Below, one piece after another: positions 1 to 8,313 of a stretch of DNA of 64,000 bases. Under the pieces are notes generated by a model. It did no database searches. It saw only the letters and a program-made list of their open reading frames with translations, and had not been told where the DNA came from. The stretch is taken from NCBI GenBank assembly GCA_041752395.1, contig JBGSWN010000073.1, positions 1 through 64,000 on the forward strand. The letters are read 5' to 3'. The translations under genes were made by a program, and so were the position numbers. The DNA comes from UBA6168 sp041752395. GTDB lineage: Bacteria; Bacteroidota; Bacteroidia; Chitinophagales; Saprospiraceae. Position 1 is the stretch's first letter. Every line of letters starts with the position of its first letter.

Positions 1-756
1 ATCGAAGACGAAGCCCTCATCGCCCGGGAGTTGCAAGCTAAAATCGCAGCCGTGGCCGACGAGGTGAAAATCGTGGAAGTGCTTCCCAGCTTGAAAACCG
101 CCAAAAAATGGTTTTTGCAAAATGCCGAACCCGACCTCCTGTTCATGGACATCCAGTTGAGCGACGGGGTGAGCTTTGAGTTGTTCGAGCATTTTGACCT
201 CAAATGCCCGGTCATTTTCACCACGGCTTATGACGAATATGCGCTCCGTGCCTTCAAGGTCAACGGGATTGATTATTTGCTAAAACCCATTGACAATGAG
301 GAACTTGCGAAGGCCATCGAGAAATATCGGCGACAGGCGGACAGCCAAACCAAGCCGCCTGCCAGCTTTCAGGATTTGCTAAAAACGCTGCAATTGCCAC
401 AGGCTGACGGGCCAGTTTTCAAGGAAAAATTCATCGTCAGCGTCCGTAACACCTGGGTGCCGGTGAACACCAAGGACATCGCCTGCTTCCTGCGGGACGG
501 GCTGAACTACCTCTACACCTTCAACGGCGACAAGTACATTCTCGACCAGAACACCCTCGAAGAAGTGGAAGAACTGCTCGACCCCAAGGTTTTCTACCGG
601 GCCAACCGGCAGTTTATCGTCCACATTGATGCCATCCAAAGCGTAAAACCCCACGAAAACCAGAAACTGACGCTGACGCTGAAAGTCCCCGCCAAAACGC
701 AGGTGGACGTGAGCCGGGAGAAGGCGCCGTCCTTTAAAAAGTGGTTTGACCGATGA
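1..756 (+). CDS. LytTR-family response regulator, 5' end cut by the window
   Basis: Two-component DNA-binding response regulator. The reading frame is open from base 1 and the first residues, IEDEALIARE, are the typical start of a receiver domain, so only about the first five or six residues lie outside the window. The receiver contains FMDIQLSDG with the phospho-acceptor Asp, the conserved Thr region FTTAYDEYALRAF, and the YLLKP motif with the conserved Lys. After a linker, a LytTR DNA-binding domain fills the C-terminal third (IACFLRDGLNYLYTF to FYRANRQFIVHIDAI). In this phylum such regulators usually pair with a LytS/YpdA-type histidine kinase, which would lie upstream and is not visible. 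The next gene converges on it with a one-base gap between the stop codons. The family call is secure; the target genes are unknown. Confidence 0.93.
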   Translation: MEDEALIARELQAKIAAVADEVKIVEVLPSLKTAKKWFLQNAEPDLLFMDIQLSDGVSFELFEHFDLKCPVIFTTAYDEYALRAFKVNGIDYLLKPIDNEELAKAIEKYRRQADSQTKPPASFQDLLKTLQLPQADGPVFKEKFIVSVRNTWVPVNTKDIACFLRDGLNYLYTFNGDKYILDQNTLEEVEELLDPKVFYRANRQFIVHIDAIQSVKPHENQKLTLTLKVPAKTQVDVSREKAPSFKKWFDR

Positions 757-757
757 G

Positions 758-1633
758 CTATTTCCCCTTCGGCAATAATTTGATATAATCGTTCACGACA
801 TCGTTCGACACGGCCACGGCTAGGTCGTAATGCCTGATTTTCCAGCCATCCGCAGTCTTCACCAGCACCCCGCTGCCCCGGCACGGGCCCATCCAAGTAT
901 CCAGCAGTTCCTCGAACCAGGCGATTTGCCCATTTTCCGAAAAGTAAACATGGCGGTCGTGAGGCGTGAAAGCCCAAGCGGTATCTCGGTCGAAATACTT
1001 TTTTGACCACACCTTCATCTCGTCCCGAAGCCAGCGCTCGCTGGCATCCGTGCCAAGGTAGATGCCGTCCGCTGTCATGCTGCCGAAAAACGTGTCTTCA
1101 TCAGCCACGGCTGCGGCGTGGTGCCATGCGTCCATCAGTTTGTTGATGGCGGCGATGTCGGCGTTTGGCTCAGTCTGGCAGCCGTCCTTCCTGCGGGTGT
1201 CGGTGATTTGCATGATTTTCCAGCCGTTTTCACCTTTGAACAGGTGGAAGGCATTGACGCCACAGTGCAGCATTTTTTCATCCAAAAAAAACGTGTACTC
1301 CGTCCAAGCAGTGGCGAGGCGGCCATCAATCCGTAAATCGTAGCTCCAGATTCGCTCGTCGTAAACCTCCTTGTGCGGCGAGCCGACCGATTTGGCGAAG
1401 TCGTCAATGGTCTCATCCTGCAGCACGGGCTTTCCTTCTTTGTTGGTGAATGCCGTTTGCAGCCTGGCGGATGGGTGGAAAGTGGAGCGAAGCATCGTGC
1501 TATCGCCGGCTCGCATGGCATCGAACATGCGCTGTATGACGGCGATGACGGCGGCTTGCTCGTCAGGATTGGTTTGGGCGCTGGCGCAAAAATGCAACAG
1601 CAACAGGGTCGGAAGGAGGAAATTTTTCAGCAT
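758..1633 (-). CDS. Secreted protein with two NTF2/SnoaL-like domains
   Basis: A 291-residue protein with a clear signal peptide (MLKNFLLPTLLLLHFCASAQ). Two domains of about 125 residues follow, each of the cone-shaped NTF2-like type. The first begins near DEQAAVIAVIQRMFDAMRAGD and ends at HLFKGENGWKIMQITDTRRKD. The second begins near ADIAAINKLMDAWHHAAAVADEDTF and ends at LVKTADGWKIRHYDLAVAV. The pattern of helix, pocket residues and a terminal GWKI strand is typical of lumazine-binding/SnoaL_3 proteins. Such domains bind small ligands or act as minor hydrolases or isomerases, and no specific substrate can be inferred here. It shares an intergenic region with the divergent SLC13 permease gene. 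Confidence 0.75.
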   Translation of the reverse strand: MLKNFLLPTLLLLHFCASAQTNPDEQAAVIAVIQRMFDAMRAGDSTMLRSTFHPSARLQTAFTNKEGKPVLQDETIDDFAKSVGSPHKEVYDERIWSYDLRIDGRLATAWTEYTFFLDEKMLHCGVNAFHLFKGENGWKIMQITDTRRKDGCQTEPNADIAAINKLMDAWHHAAAVADEDTFFGSMTADGIYLGTDASERWLRDEMKVWSKKYFDRDTAWAFTPHDRHVYFSENGQIAWFEELLDTWMGPCRGSGVLVKTADGWKIRHYDLAVAVSNDVVNDYIKLLPKGK

Positions 1634-1731
1634 GTCAAAATTAGTTTTCGTATAAAAATTGATTCAAAAAGACATGGGAGCGGCCTACTCGTTGCTTCGG
1701 ATTTTAGGGCCTTGAGACTGTAAAAGTAAAA

Positions 1732-1759
1732 TTTGCCCGCAGCTTTTTTAATACCTTTG
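1732..1759 (+). promoter_or_regulatory. Bacteroidota promoter for the SLC13 permease gene
   Basis: A -7 box TACCTTTG matches the phylum consensus TAnnTTTG at 1752-1759. A TTTG that can serve as the -33 element lies at 1732-1735, with 16 bases between the two. The predicted transcript starts near 1766, about 20 bases before the ATG at 1787. The upstream TTG at 1733 would lie inside the promoter, so the ATG is the likely start. Confidence 0.6.
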
Positions 1760-1786
1760 TCAAGTAACATCACAACACCCAGCCGA

Positions 1787-3547
1787 ATGCAAATAGCCCT
1801 CGTCTTAGGACTCCTTTTTCTTGCTATCGTGTTATTCGCCACCGAAAAGTGGTCGGTGGACCTCATCACCATTGGGTTATTGATTTTGATGACAACCTTG
1901 GGCATCCTCACCCCCACCGAAGCATTTTCAGGATTTGGTAGCGATTTTATCATCATGCTCGCCTCCATTTTCGTGGTGGGCGCCGCCATGCAGAAAGCAG
2001 GCATTCTGGAGATAATCAGCGGAAAACTCTACACGCTCACCCGCCAACGGGTCAGGTCGTTGCCCACCATTTTGATGACCTGCGTCAGTTTCACCTCGGC
2101 CTTTATGAACAATACCACGGTGACGGCCATGTTCGTCGCACCCGTGGTGGGGCTGGCCCGAAAGCTCAAAATCAGCCCCTCGAAACTGCTGATGCCGATG
2201 GCCTACGCCTCCATTCTTGGCGGCACTTGCACCGTCATCGGCACCTCCACCAATATCGCCGTGAACGCTTATCTCGCCAAAAAAGGGCTGCCCTCTTTCG
2301 GCATGTTCGACTTCGCACTGATTGGCGTCGTGCTTTGTGCCATTGGCATTGCTTTTTTGGCCACCATCGGCATGAAAATCCTGCCCGACTACAAAGAAGT
2401 GGACATGATGCAAGACCTTCAGGAGGCCAATTATTTTTCTGAAATATTGGTGAAAAAGAACTCAAAACTGGTCGGCACCAAAATCCGGGAAACCGTCATC
2501 AGCAAAATGGACATTCGGGTGCTGAACATCATCCGGGACAAGCACAACACCATTGCCGATGCAAATTCAATCATTGAGGCCAACGATATTTTATTGGTAG
2601 AGGGCAGTTTGAAGGAATTGATGAAGGTCAAAAACACCAACGGCATTGACATCCTGGCCGATGTCATGGTGGCCAAAGACCTCGTTTCAGAAGACATCCA
2701 AGTGGCAGAAATCCTCATCATGCCCACCCACGACTTCGTGGGGCAGACCATCAAAGAGTCGAATTTCCGGCGCCGATTCGGCCTCACCGTGATGGCCATC
2801 AACCGGGAGGGGCAGACCCTTTCCGTAAAAATCGGCAGCACCGAAATAAAATCTGGCGACCGGATGCTGGTGCAAGGCCCTGCCGATGTCATCCGCTTCC
2901 GCAAATCGTTCAGCGATTTCATCGTACTCCAAGAACACAGCTACGAGCCTACCGGAAGCACCCGGAACGCTGCATTATCGGGCAGTTTTTTCATCGTCGC
3001 CATTCTGCTGGGTTCATTGGGGGTCATCCCGCTGTCCATCGCCTTCATGTTGGCGGCTTTTCTTTGCGTACTTTTCAAGTGCATCAAACCAGAGGAGGCT
3101 TATGAAAAAATCGAGTGGAAACTGCTGGTGCTTATTGGTGGCATGACCTCCTACGGCATCGCTTTGCAAAAATCTGGGGCAGCAGCTTTTTTGGCACAAA
3201 ACATCAACGATTTGGTGGGCGGAATGGGGCCGATGGCCGTGCTGGCAGCTTACGTGCTGCTCACCATCATCCTCACCCAGCCCATGTCCAATGCGGCAGC
3301 GGCGCTGGTGATGCTGCCCGTCGCCCTCGAATCCGCCGAGACCTTGCACGTCAACCCAGTTACTTTTGCATTGGGCATCATGCTCGGTGCATCTGTTTCG
3401 CTGGTCACGCCGTTCGAGCCGAGTTGCATACTGGTGTTTGGGCCAGGTCGCTATAAAGTCATAGATTTTATAAAGGTGGGGGTTATGGTGACGGTGCTTT
3501 TATATGTGGCAATTTTAATCATGGTGCCGATGCTGTATCCGTTGTAA
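1787..3547 (+). CDS. SLC13/DASS-family permease with two RCK_C (TrkA-C) domains
   Basis: Inner-membrane anion transporter of the divalent-anion:sodium symporter superfamily. Substrates in this family include sulfate and dicarboxylates. The N-terminal half carries several hydrophobic helices and the motif FMNNTTVTAMFVAPVV, one of the two membrane-reentrant SNT-type motifs. The second half has the matching LTQPMSNAAAALVMLPVAL. Between them lie two cytosolic RCK_C/TrkA-C ligand-binding domains, roughly residues 215-295 and 305-385 (ILVKKNSKLVGTKIRETVI and ILIMPTHDFVGQTIKESNF). This architecture is typical of the larger SLC13 permeases such as the SLT/SAC1-like group. The start is placed at 1787 from the promoter position. 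Whether it carries sulfate or another anion cannot be told from sequence alone. Confidence 0.88.
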   Translation: MQIALVLGLLFLAIVLFATEKWSVDLITIGLLILMTTLGILTPTEAFSGFGSDFIIMLASIFVVGAAMQKAGILEIISGKLYTLTRQRVRSLPTILMTCVSFTSAFMNNTTVTAMFVAPVVGLARKLKISPSKLLMPMAYASILGGTCTVIGTSTNIAVNAYLAKKGLPSFGMFDFALIGVVLCAIGIAFLATIGMKILPDYKEVDMMQDLQEANYFSEILVKKNSKLVGTKIRETVISKMDIRVLNIIRDKHNTIADANSIIEANDILLVEGSLKELMKVKNTNGIDILADVMVAKDLVSEDIQVAEILIMPTHDFVGQTIKESNFRRRFGLTVMAINREGQTLSVKIGSTEIKSGDRMLVQGPADVIRFRKSFSDFIVLQEHSYEPTGSTRNAALSGSFFIVAILLGSLGVIPLSIAFMLAAFLCVLFKCIKPEEAYEKIEWKLLVLIGGMTSYGIALQKSGAAAFLAQNINDLVGGMGPMAVLAAYVLLTIILTQPMSNAAAALVMLPVALESAETLHVNPVTFALGIMLGASVSLVTPFEPSCILVFGPGRYKVIDFIKVGVMVTVLLYVAILIMVPMLYPL

Positions 3548-3591
3548 GTTTGTAACTTCAAAAGTTTTTTTTGGAAAAAATTAATTTAAAA

Positions 3592-3801
3592 ATGGGTGAA
3601 AAATTGGTCTGGAAGGCATTTGATACATTTGAGGAGATGGAAGACGAAAGAGCAGTTTGGCTGGCTTCTTTAACACCAGAGCGAATTCAACTTCGAGCGT
3701 TATACTTTAAAACGGTTACGGAAACCTTATTAAAAAACAATAAAGTTCATTTGCCTAATTTCGATTTTAAACTTAAAAATCAAGCTGAATCTGATTTGTA
3801 A
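3592..3801 (+). CDS. Small hypothetical protein
   Basis: A 69-residue ORF beginning MGEKLVWKAF, rich in charged residues and AT-rich compared with its neighbours. The sequence reads as a helical, soluble protein (FDTFEEMEDERAVWLASLTPERIQLRAL). The acidic stretch followed by SLTPERIQLRALYFK resembles small proteins that sit beside nucleotidyltransferase or toxin-antitoxin genes, but no such partner is present here. An earlier TTG at 3571 is possible; the ATG is preferred. It ends 16 bases before the hexosaminidase start and may be co-transcribed with it. No function is assigned. Confidence 0.5.
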   Translation: MGEKLVWKAFDTFEEMEDERAVWLASLTPERIQLRALYFKTVTETLLKNNKVHLPNFDFKLKNQAESDL

Positions 3802-3817
3802 ATTATTGAATTTCAAC

Positions 3818-6154
3818 ATGAAAAAACTGTTTTTACCCTTCCTCCTCCTCTTTTTTTTCGCTTGTAAAAAAGAAACTCCAGCGCCCAGCGCTGTCGACGA
3901 AACCACCAACAACGTGGCCCGATACCACATCATCCCGCAGCCTGTTAGCCTCATCGAGATGCAGGGCGAGTTCAAGGTCACGGGCGATACCAAAATCCTG
4001 TTGGCCAGCCCCGACGAAGGGCTGAAAACAGCCGCTGCCCACCTCGCTTCCATTTTGATAAAAGCAACGGGAACCACCATTGCGCCAGCAGAAGGCGACG
4101 AAGGCAAGGACGCTTTTCTGTTTGAAATTGACCCGAAAATCACCAGCGACGAGGGCTACTCGCTCATCGTGACGCCATATGATGTAACCATCAAATCGAA
4201 AACTGGAGCGGGCGCTTTTTATGCGGTGCAAACCCTCCGTCAGCTCATGCCAACTGATGCTAAAAAAGGCCCAATACCCTCATTGTCAATCCCTTGCGTA
4301 GAAATTACGGATGCTCCCCGCTACACCCACCGGGGCATGATGCTAGACGTGAGTCGTCATTTTTTTGGGGTAAACGATGTAAAAAAATACCTAGACCTCA
4401 TGGCGCTCCACAAGATGAACCGCTTCCACTGGCACCTCACCGATGACCAAGGTTGGCGCATTGAAATCAAAAAATACCCCAAGCTACAGACCGTAGCGGC
4501 TTGCCGCAAAGAAACCCTCGTCGGGCATTACAACGACAACCCACAGACCTACGACGGCAAGCAATACTGCGGTTTTTACACCCAAGATGAAGCCCGAGAA
4601 ATCGTGAAATACGCAGCCGAGCGCTTCATCACCGTCATCCCGGAAATCGAGATGCCAGGGCATGGTCTGGCCGCCATCGCTGCCTACCCAGAGTTGGGCT
4701 GCACGGGCCAACCCGCAGAAGTGGGCACGAAATGGGGCGTTTACGACAATGTTTTTTGCCCAAAAGAAGTCACCTTCAAGTTTCTGGAGGATGTGCTGAC
4801 AGAGGTCATGGATATTTTTCCTTCGGAGTACATCCACATCGGCGGGGACGAATGCCCTAAGACTGCTTGGGAAAAGAGCAAATTCTGCTCTGACCTCATT
4901 GCGGAGCAAAAACTGAAGGACGAACATGGGTTGCAGAGTTATTTCATCCAACGCATGGAGAAGTTCCTGAACTCGAAAGGCCGCCGCATCATCGGCTGGG
5001 ACGAGATTTTGGAGGGCGGCCTCGCACCGAACGCCACGGTGATGAGCTGGCGTGGCACGGAAGGCGGCATTGCGGCAGCAAAACAAGGCCACGATGTCAT
5101 CATGACGCCGACTGATTTTTGCTACCTCGACTACTACCAATCGCAAGACCCCAACGAGCCGCTCGCCATTGGCGGCTACCTGCCACTGGACAAGGTTTAC
5201 AGCTACAATCCCGACCCCGCCGACCTGACGCCGGAGCAGCACAAGCACGTCCTCGGTGTGCAGTGCAACCTTTGGACGGAATACATTCCTGACATGGCCA
5301 AGCTGGAATACATGGCCTACCCCCGTGCCTGCGCCATCGCCGAGATTGCTTGGTCGCCGCAGGCAAATCGGAACTACGATGACTTCGTAGGTCGCCTTGC
5401 GCAGCACCTAAAGCGCTTGCAGGCAATGGGTGTGAACGCCGCCAATAAACTTTACGATGTAAAAACGAGCATTGCCGCAGGCGATGGAAAGGGCGTCAGT
5501 CTTGCACTTTCACCAAAAATGGAGGGCATCGAAATCCGGTACACACTGGATGGTTCGGCGCCCACGGCCAGCAGCCCGCTTTACGAGAAACCATTTTTGA
5601 TGGAAAAAACCGGAGTGGTGAAAGCGCTGCCATTTGAGGGTGGTCAGGCTGCCGGACAAGGGGCGGAGATGGATTTCAAGTTGCACAAAGCGGCTGGAAA
5701 AGCCATTACGCTGACCAATTTACCAAAGGAAAAATACAGCGGCAACGGGCCGGGCAGCGTCATCAACGGCGTGACGGGGCCAAGTGAGCACTACGGTGGC
5801 CCGGAGTGGCTTGGATTTGAGGGCAAGGACTTCGACGCCGTGATTGACCTTGGCGCAGAGACCGACCTGAACTCACTGTCCATGCGGTTTTTCAACGGCC
5901 CTGGACAGTGGGTGTACCCACCGAAGTCTTTGGAAGTCTCAACTTCCGACGATGGAAAGGCGTTCAAGTCGCTGGGCCGGAATGATTCGATCAAGGGTGG
6001 GGAAAGCAAAATCGTGGAGGTGATGCTTCCGCTCAATCAAGTGAAGGCTCGGTATTTGAAGGTGCATGTGGGTCGATTTGGCGTTATTCCCGCTGATGCA
6101 CAGGGAGCGGGGAACGAGGCTTGGCTGTTTGTGGATGAGATAACGGTGGAGTAA
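3818..6154 (+). CDS. Beta-N-acetylhexosaminidase (GH20) lipoprotein with C-terminal carbohydrate-binding modules
   Basis: Exported exo-glycosidase that removes terminal N-acetylhexosamine from chitin-type or glycoprotein glycans. The N-terminus MKKLFLPFLLLFFFACKKE is a lipoprotein signal with the lipid-bearing Cys at residue 16. A GH20b domain follows (YHIIPQPVSLIEMQGEF), then the catalytic barrel from about residue 165 with NRFHWHLTDDQGWRIEI. The catalytic pair Asp344-Glu345 lies in HIGGDECPKTAW. After about residue 550 come a chitobiase-type C-terminal domain (IRYTLDGSAPTASSPLYEKPF) and a discoidin/F5-8C-like module to the end. Length, 778 residues, is normal for Bacteroidota GH20 enzymes. 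The start ATG at 3818 gives the correct lipoprotein signal; a TTG four codons upstream is less likely. It probably acts at the outer surface or in the periplasm. Confidence 0.93.
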   Translation: MKKLFLPFLLLFFFACKKETPAPSAVDETTNNVARYHIIPQPVSLIEMQGEFKVTGDTKILLASPDEGLKTAAAHLASILIKATGTTIAPAEGDEGKDAFLFEIDPKITSDEGYSLIVTPYDVTIKSKTGAGAFYAVQTLRQLMPTDAKKGPIPSLSIPCVEITDAPRYTHRGMMLDVSRHFFGVNDVKKYLDLMALHKMNRFHWHLTDDQGWRIEIKKYPKLQTVAACRKETLVGHYNDNPQTYDGKQYCGFYTQDEAREIVKYAAERFITVIPEIEMPGHGLAAIAAYPELGCTGQPAEVGTKWGVYDNVFCPKEVTFKFLEDVLTEVMDIFPSEYIHIGGDECPKTAWEKSKFCSDLIAEQKLKDEHGLQSYFIQRMEKFLNSKGRRIIGWDEILEGGLAPNATVMSWRGTEGGIAAAKQGHDVIMTPTDFCYLDYYQSQDPNEPLAIGGYLPLDKVYSYNPDPADLTPEQHKHVLGVQCNLWTEYIPDMAKLEYMAYPRACAIAEIAWSPQANRNYDDFVGRLAQHLKRLQAMGVNAANKLYDVKTSIAAGDGKGVSLALSPKMEGIEIRYTLDGSAPTASSPLYEKPFLMEKTGVVKALPFEGGQAAGQGAEMDFKLHKAAGKAITLTNLPKEKYSGNGPGSVINGVTGPSEHYGGPEWLGFEGKDFDAVIDLGAETDLNSLSMRFFNGPGQWVYPPKSLEVSTSDDGKAFKSLGRNDSIKGGESKIVEVMLPLNQVKARYLKVHVGRFGVIPADAQGAGNEAWLFVDEITVE

Positions 6155-6186
6155 TTTTTTTTTGTAAAAAACTGATAATCAATATT

Positions 6187-7254
6187 TTGAAAAATATTCG
6201 ACTTCATAATTTTCAAAAAATAAGCCTAAGTAAAACGGCTTGGTTAGTCCCATGCTTCCTACTGGCCTTCGGTTTGGCTAACAGCGTCAAAGCCCAAACC
6301 GCAACTACTGACTCTATCCGAACGGCGGTACCTTTCCTCTCCCTCCAGCCCGCCCCCCATTTCGACAAAAAACGATTTTGGGCAGTCACTGGCACGGGCG
6401 CAGCGGTGTACACTGGCCTCTCCGTCGCCCTCTGGCAGGCTTGGTACAAGAACTACCCGCTCAACCATTTCCACGGCTTCAACGACTGGGGCGAATGGGA
6501 GCACATGGACAAATCGGGGCATTTCTTCTCCACTTGGACGGGTTGCAGTTACGCCTTCGACGGAGCCCGCTGGACGGGCATGAGCCGCCGTCACGCCATG
6601 TGGACGGCGGTTGGCGTGGGCATGGGCATCATGACCACCTTTGAAACCATGGACGGGTTCTCTTCGGAGTGGGGATTCTCCCTGCCTGACATGGCCTTCA
6701 ACACAGGCGGAGCGGCGCTATTCGTCGGGCAGGAACTGGCTTGGCAAGAGCAGCGCATCCAGATGAAAGTATCCGGCATACGGCCCGGCTACCCAAAGCA
6801 GCCGCTCTATTCCACCGACGGCAGCACCGTGACCACACTTGACGAACGGGCATCGGGGTTGTACGGAACTACTTTTTTTCATGTATTGCTCAAGGATTAT
6901 AACGCCCTGACGACCTGGGCATCGGTGAACGTCCACTCGTTTTTGCCCAATAAAAAAGAATCGAAATTCCCGGCTTGGCTGAACGTGGCATTCGGCTACG
7001 GCGCAAATAATCTTTACGGTGGCTACGAAAACAAATGGGAAACCGAAGATGGCGTTGTTTTTGAACTCGACCCCGACCGCTACCCACGCTATCGGCAATA
7101 TTACCTGTCATTGGACGTGGATTGGACGAGGATACCGACCCGGCATCGTTGGCTCAAACTCTCGCTGCGGGCGCTGAATTTCCTGAAAGTGCCGGCGCCA
7201 GCCTTTGAAATGACCAGTTTGGGGAAAGCTCGTTTCCACTACCTGCATTGGTAA
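6187..7254 (+). CDS. DUF2279 family exported protein
   Basis: A 355-residue protein with a signal peptide ending near NSVKAQTATTDS. The region NHFHGFNDWGEWEHMDKSGHFF is the hallmark of DUF2279, a family of predicted periplasmic or membrane-associated proteins common in Bacteroidota. Several hydrophobic, glycine-rich segments follow (AVGVGMGIMTTFETMDGF, MAFNTGGAALFVGQELAW), then a C-terminal part that reads like alternating strands of an outer-membrane or lipocalin-like structure (LNVAFGYGANNLYGGYENKW). The start is uncertain: no in-frame ATG exists near the signal peptide, and a TTG at 6187 gives a sensible n-region. The biochemical function of the family is unknown. Confidence 0.7.
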   Translation: MKNIRLHNFQKISLSKTAWLVPCFLLAFGLANSVKAQTATTDSIRTAVPFLSLQPAPHFDKKRFWAVTGTGAAVYTGLSVALWQAWYKNYPLNHFHGFNDWGEWEHMDKSGHFFSTWTGCSYAFDGARWTGMSRRHAMWTAVGVGMGIMTTFETMDGFSSEWGFSLPDMAFNTGGAALFVGQELAWQEQRIQMKVSGIRPGYPKQPLYSTDGSTVTTLDERASGLYGTTFFHVLLKDYNALTTWASVNVHSFLPNKKESKFPAWLNVAFGYGANNLYGGYENKWETEDGVVFELDPDRYPRYRQYYLSLDVDWTRIPTRHRWLKLSLRALNFLKVPAPAFEMTSLGKARFHYLHW

Positions 7255-7410
7255 TTTTTGAAAAAAAGCGCTTCATTGGGGTCGTGACTTGAAAAACAAA
7301 CTGAAATAGTTTATTTTTAAACTCGTTTTGAACAAAAGCCCTTGCTGTGACTTATTGGTAAACCTACGTTTAAAACGAAATGCTCATCAGGTGGTACAGA
7401 TGTGATTTTT

Positions 7411-7444
7411 TTTGAAACCAATTCAAAGATTTCCATTTATTTTG
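7411..7444 (+). promoter_or_regulatory. Possible promoter of the DksA-like gene
   Basis: TATTTTG at 7438-7444 is one base shorter than the TAnnTTTG consensus. TTTG at 7411-7414 lies 23 bases upstream as a -33 candidate. It is in the right place, about 36 bases before the ATG at 7481, but the match is imperfect. Confidence 0.35.
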
Positions 7445-7480
7445 CGCCCCTGTTTACCGAAAACGAATTTTTTATAAAAA

Positions 7481-8203
7481 ATGGAAGCACAAAATGTGAA
7501 TACAACAGCCCGCTACACTGACACCGACTTAGAGGAGTTCAGGGTTCTTGTAGGGAATAAACTAGAGACTGCCAAGCAGGAGCTTTCCTATTTGCAGGAG
7601 CAGATTCTCGAAATTACTGAAAACAGTGGCGACGATCACGGCGGCGACTGGATGGACGACTCCAGCACCAACAACGATGTCGAGTTTTTGAACAACATGG
7701 CCATCCGTCAGCGCAAATATGTTCAGGACTTGGAAAATGCCATGATCCGCATTAAAAACAAGACCTACGGCATCTGCCTCACGACGGGCCACCTCATCGA
7801 AAAACGCCGCTTATTGGCTGTGCCCACCGCTACCAAAAGCGTGGAGGCCAAAGCCGCAGAAGCGGTGGAAGCACCGAAAAAGATTGAAAAAGCGCCTATG
7901 TCGCTTGAGCAGGCCGAGAGAAAAGAAAAACTTGCTCCAGCTACGCCGAAAATCATTACGAAGGTTATTCGGAAACCTACCGCTGCCAAGCCCGCTAAAT
8001 CTGTCAATGTGGAAGATGATGATGACCTTGACTTCGACTTTGACAAGGAATACTCCTACGATGGCGGCGGAAGCGGAAGTGACGACTCAGCCGATGACGA
8101 TTCTTTTGACAAGAGCGACAACGTCGAGCAATCTGATGCTTTCGACGACGGCAGCAGCTACAACGAAATCCCAGATGACAGCGGCGGAGACGACGATTAC
8201 TAG
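7481..8203 (+). CDS. TraR/DksA-like protein with long acidic C-terminal tail
   Basis: The N-terminal ~110 residues form a predicted coiled coil (FRVLVGNKLETAKQELSYLQEQILEITENSG) followed by the DksA-type segment MIRIKNKTYGICLTTGHLIEKRRLLAVPTAT. That matches the Bacteroidota TraR/DksA family, whose members are thought to bind in the RNA polymerase secondary channel. Only one Cys (in YGICL) remains of the four-Cys zinc finger, a loss common in this group. The last ~70 residues are an unusual Asp/Ser/Gly-rich tail (DDDDLDFDFDKEYSYDGGGSGSDD), linked by a Lys/Ala/Pro-rich hinge. The tail resembles the acidic ends of RNA polymerase delta subunits, but that is only an analogy. A strong terminator follows the gene. 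Confidence 0.75.
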   Translation: MEAQNVNTTARYTDTDLEEFRVLVGNKLETAKQELSYLQEQILEITENSGDDHGGDWMDDSSTNNDVEFLNNMAIRQRKYVQDLENAMIRIKNKTYGICLTTGHLIEKRRLLAVPTATKSVEAKAAEAVEAPKKIEKAPMSLEQAERKEKLAPATPKIITKVIRKPTAAKPAKSVNVEDDDDLDFDFDKEYSYDGGGSGSDDSADDDSFDKSDNVEQSDAFDDGSSYNEIPDDSGGDDDY

Positions 8204-8230
8204 TCGCAGCTGATTTTTGGGCAAAAAAAG

Positions 8231-8266
8231 AGGCGGCATTTGAACTCAGTTCAAGTGCCGCCTTTT
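8231..8266 (+). terminator. Rho-independent terminator after the DksA-like gene
   Basis: A 15-bp stem (AGGCGGCATTTGAAC with GTTCAAGTGCCGCCT, one G-T pair) closes a 3-base loop and is followed by a T run. It is A-rich on the 5' side, so it can work in both directions between the convergent genes. Confidence 0.85.
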
Positions 8267-8313
8267 CCGTTTAAAACATTTCAAGTTTTGAAAAATTGAA
8301 ACGTCCAGTATCA

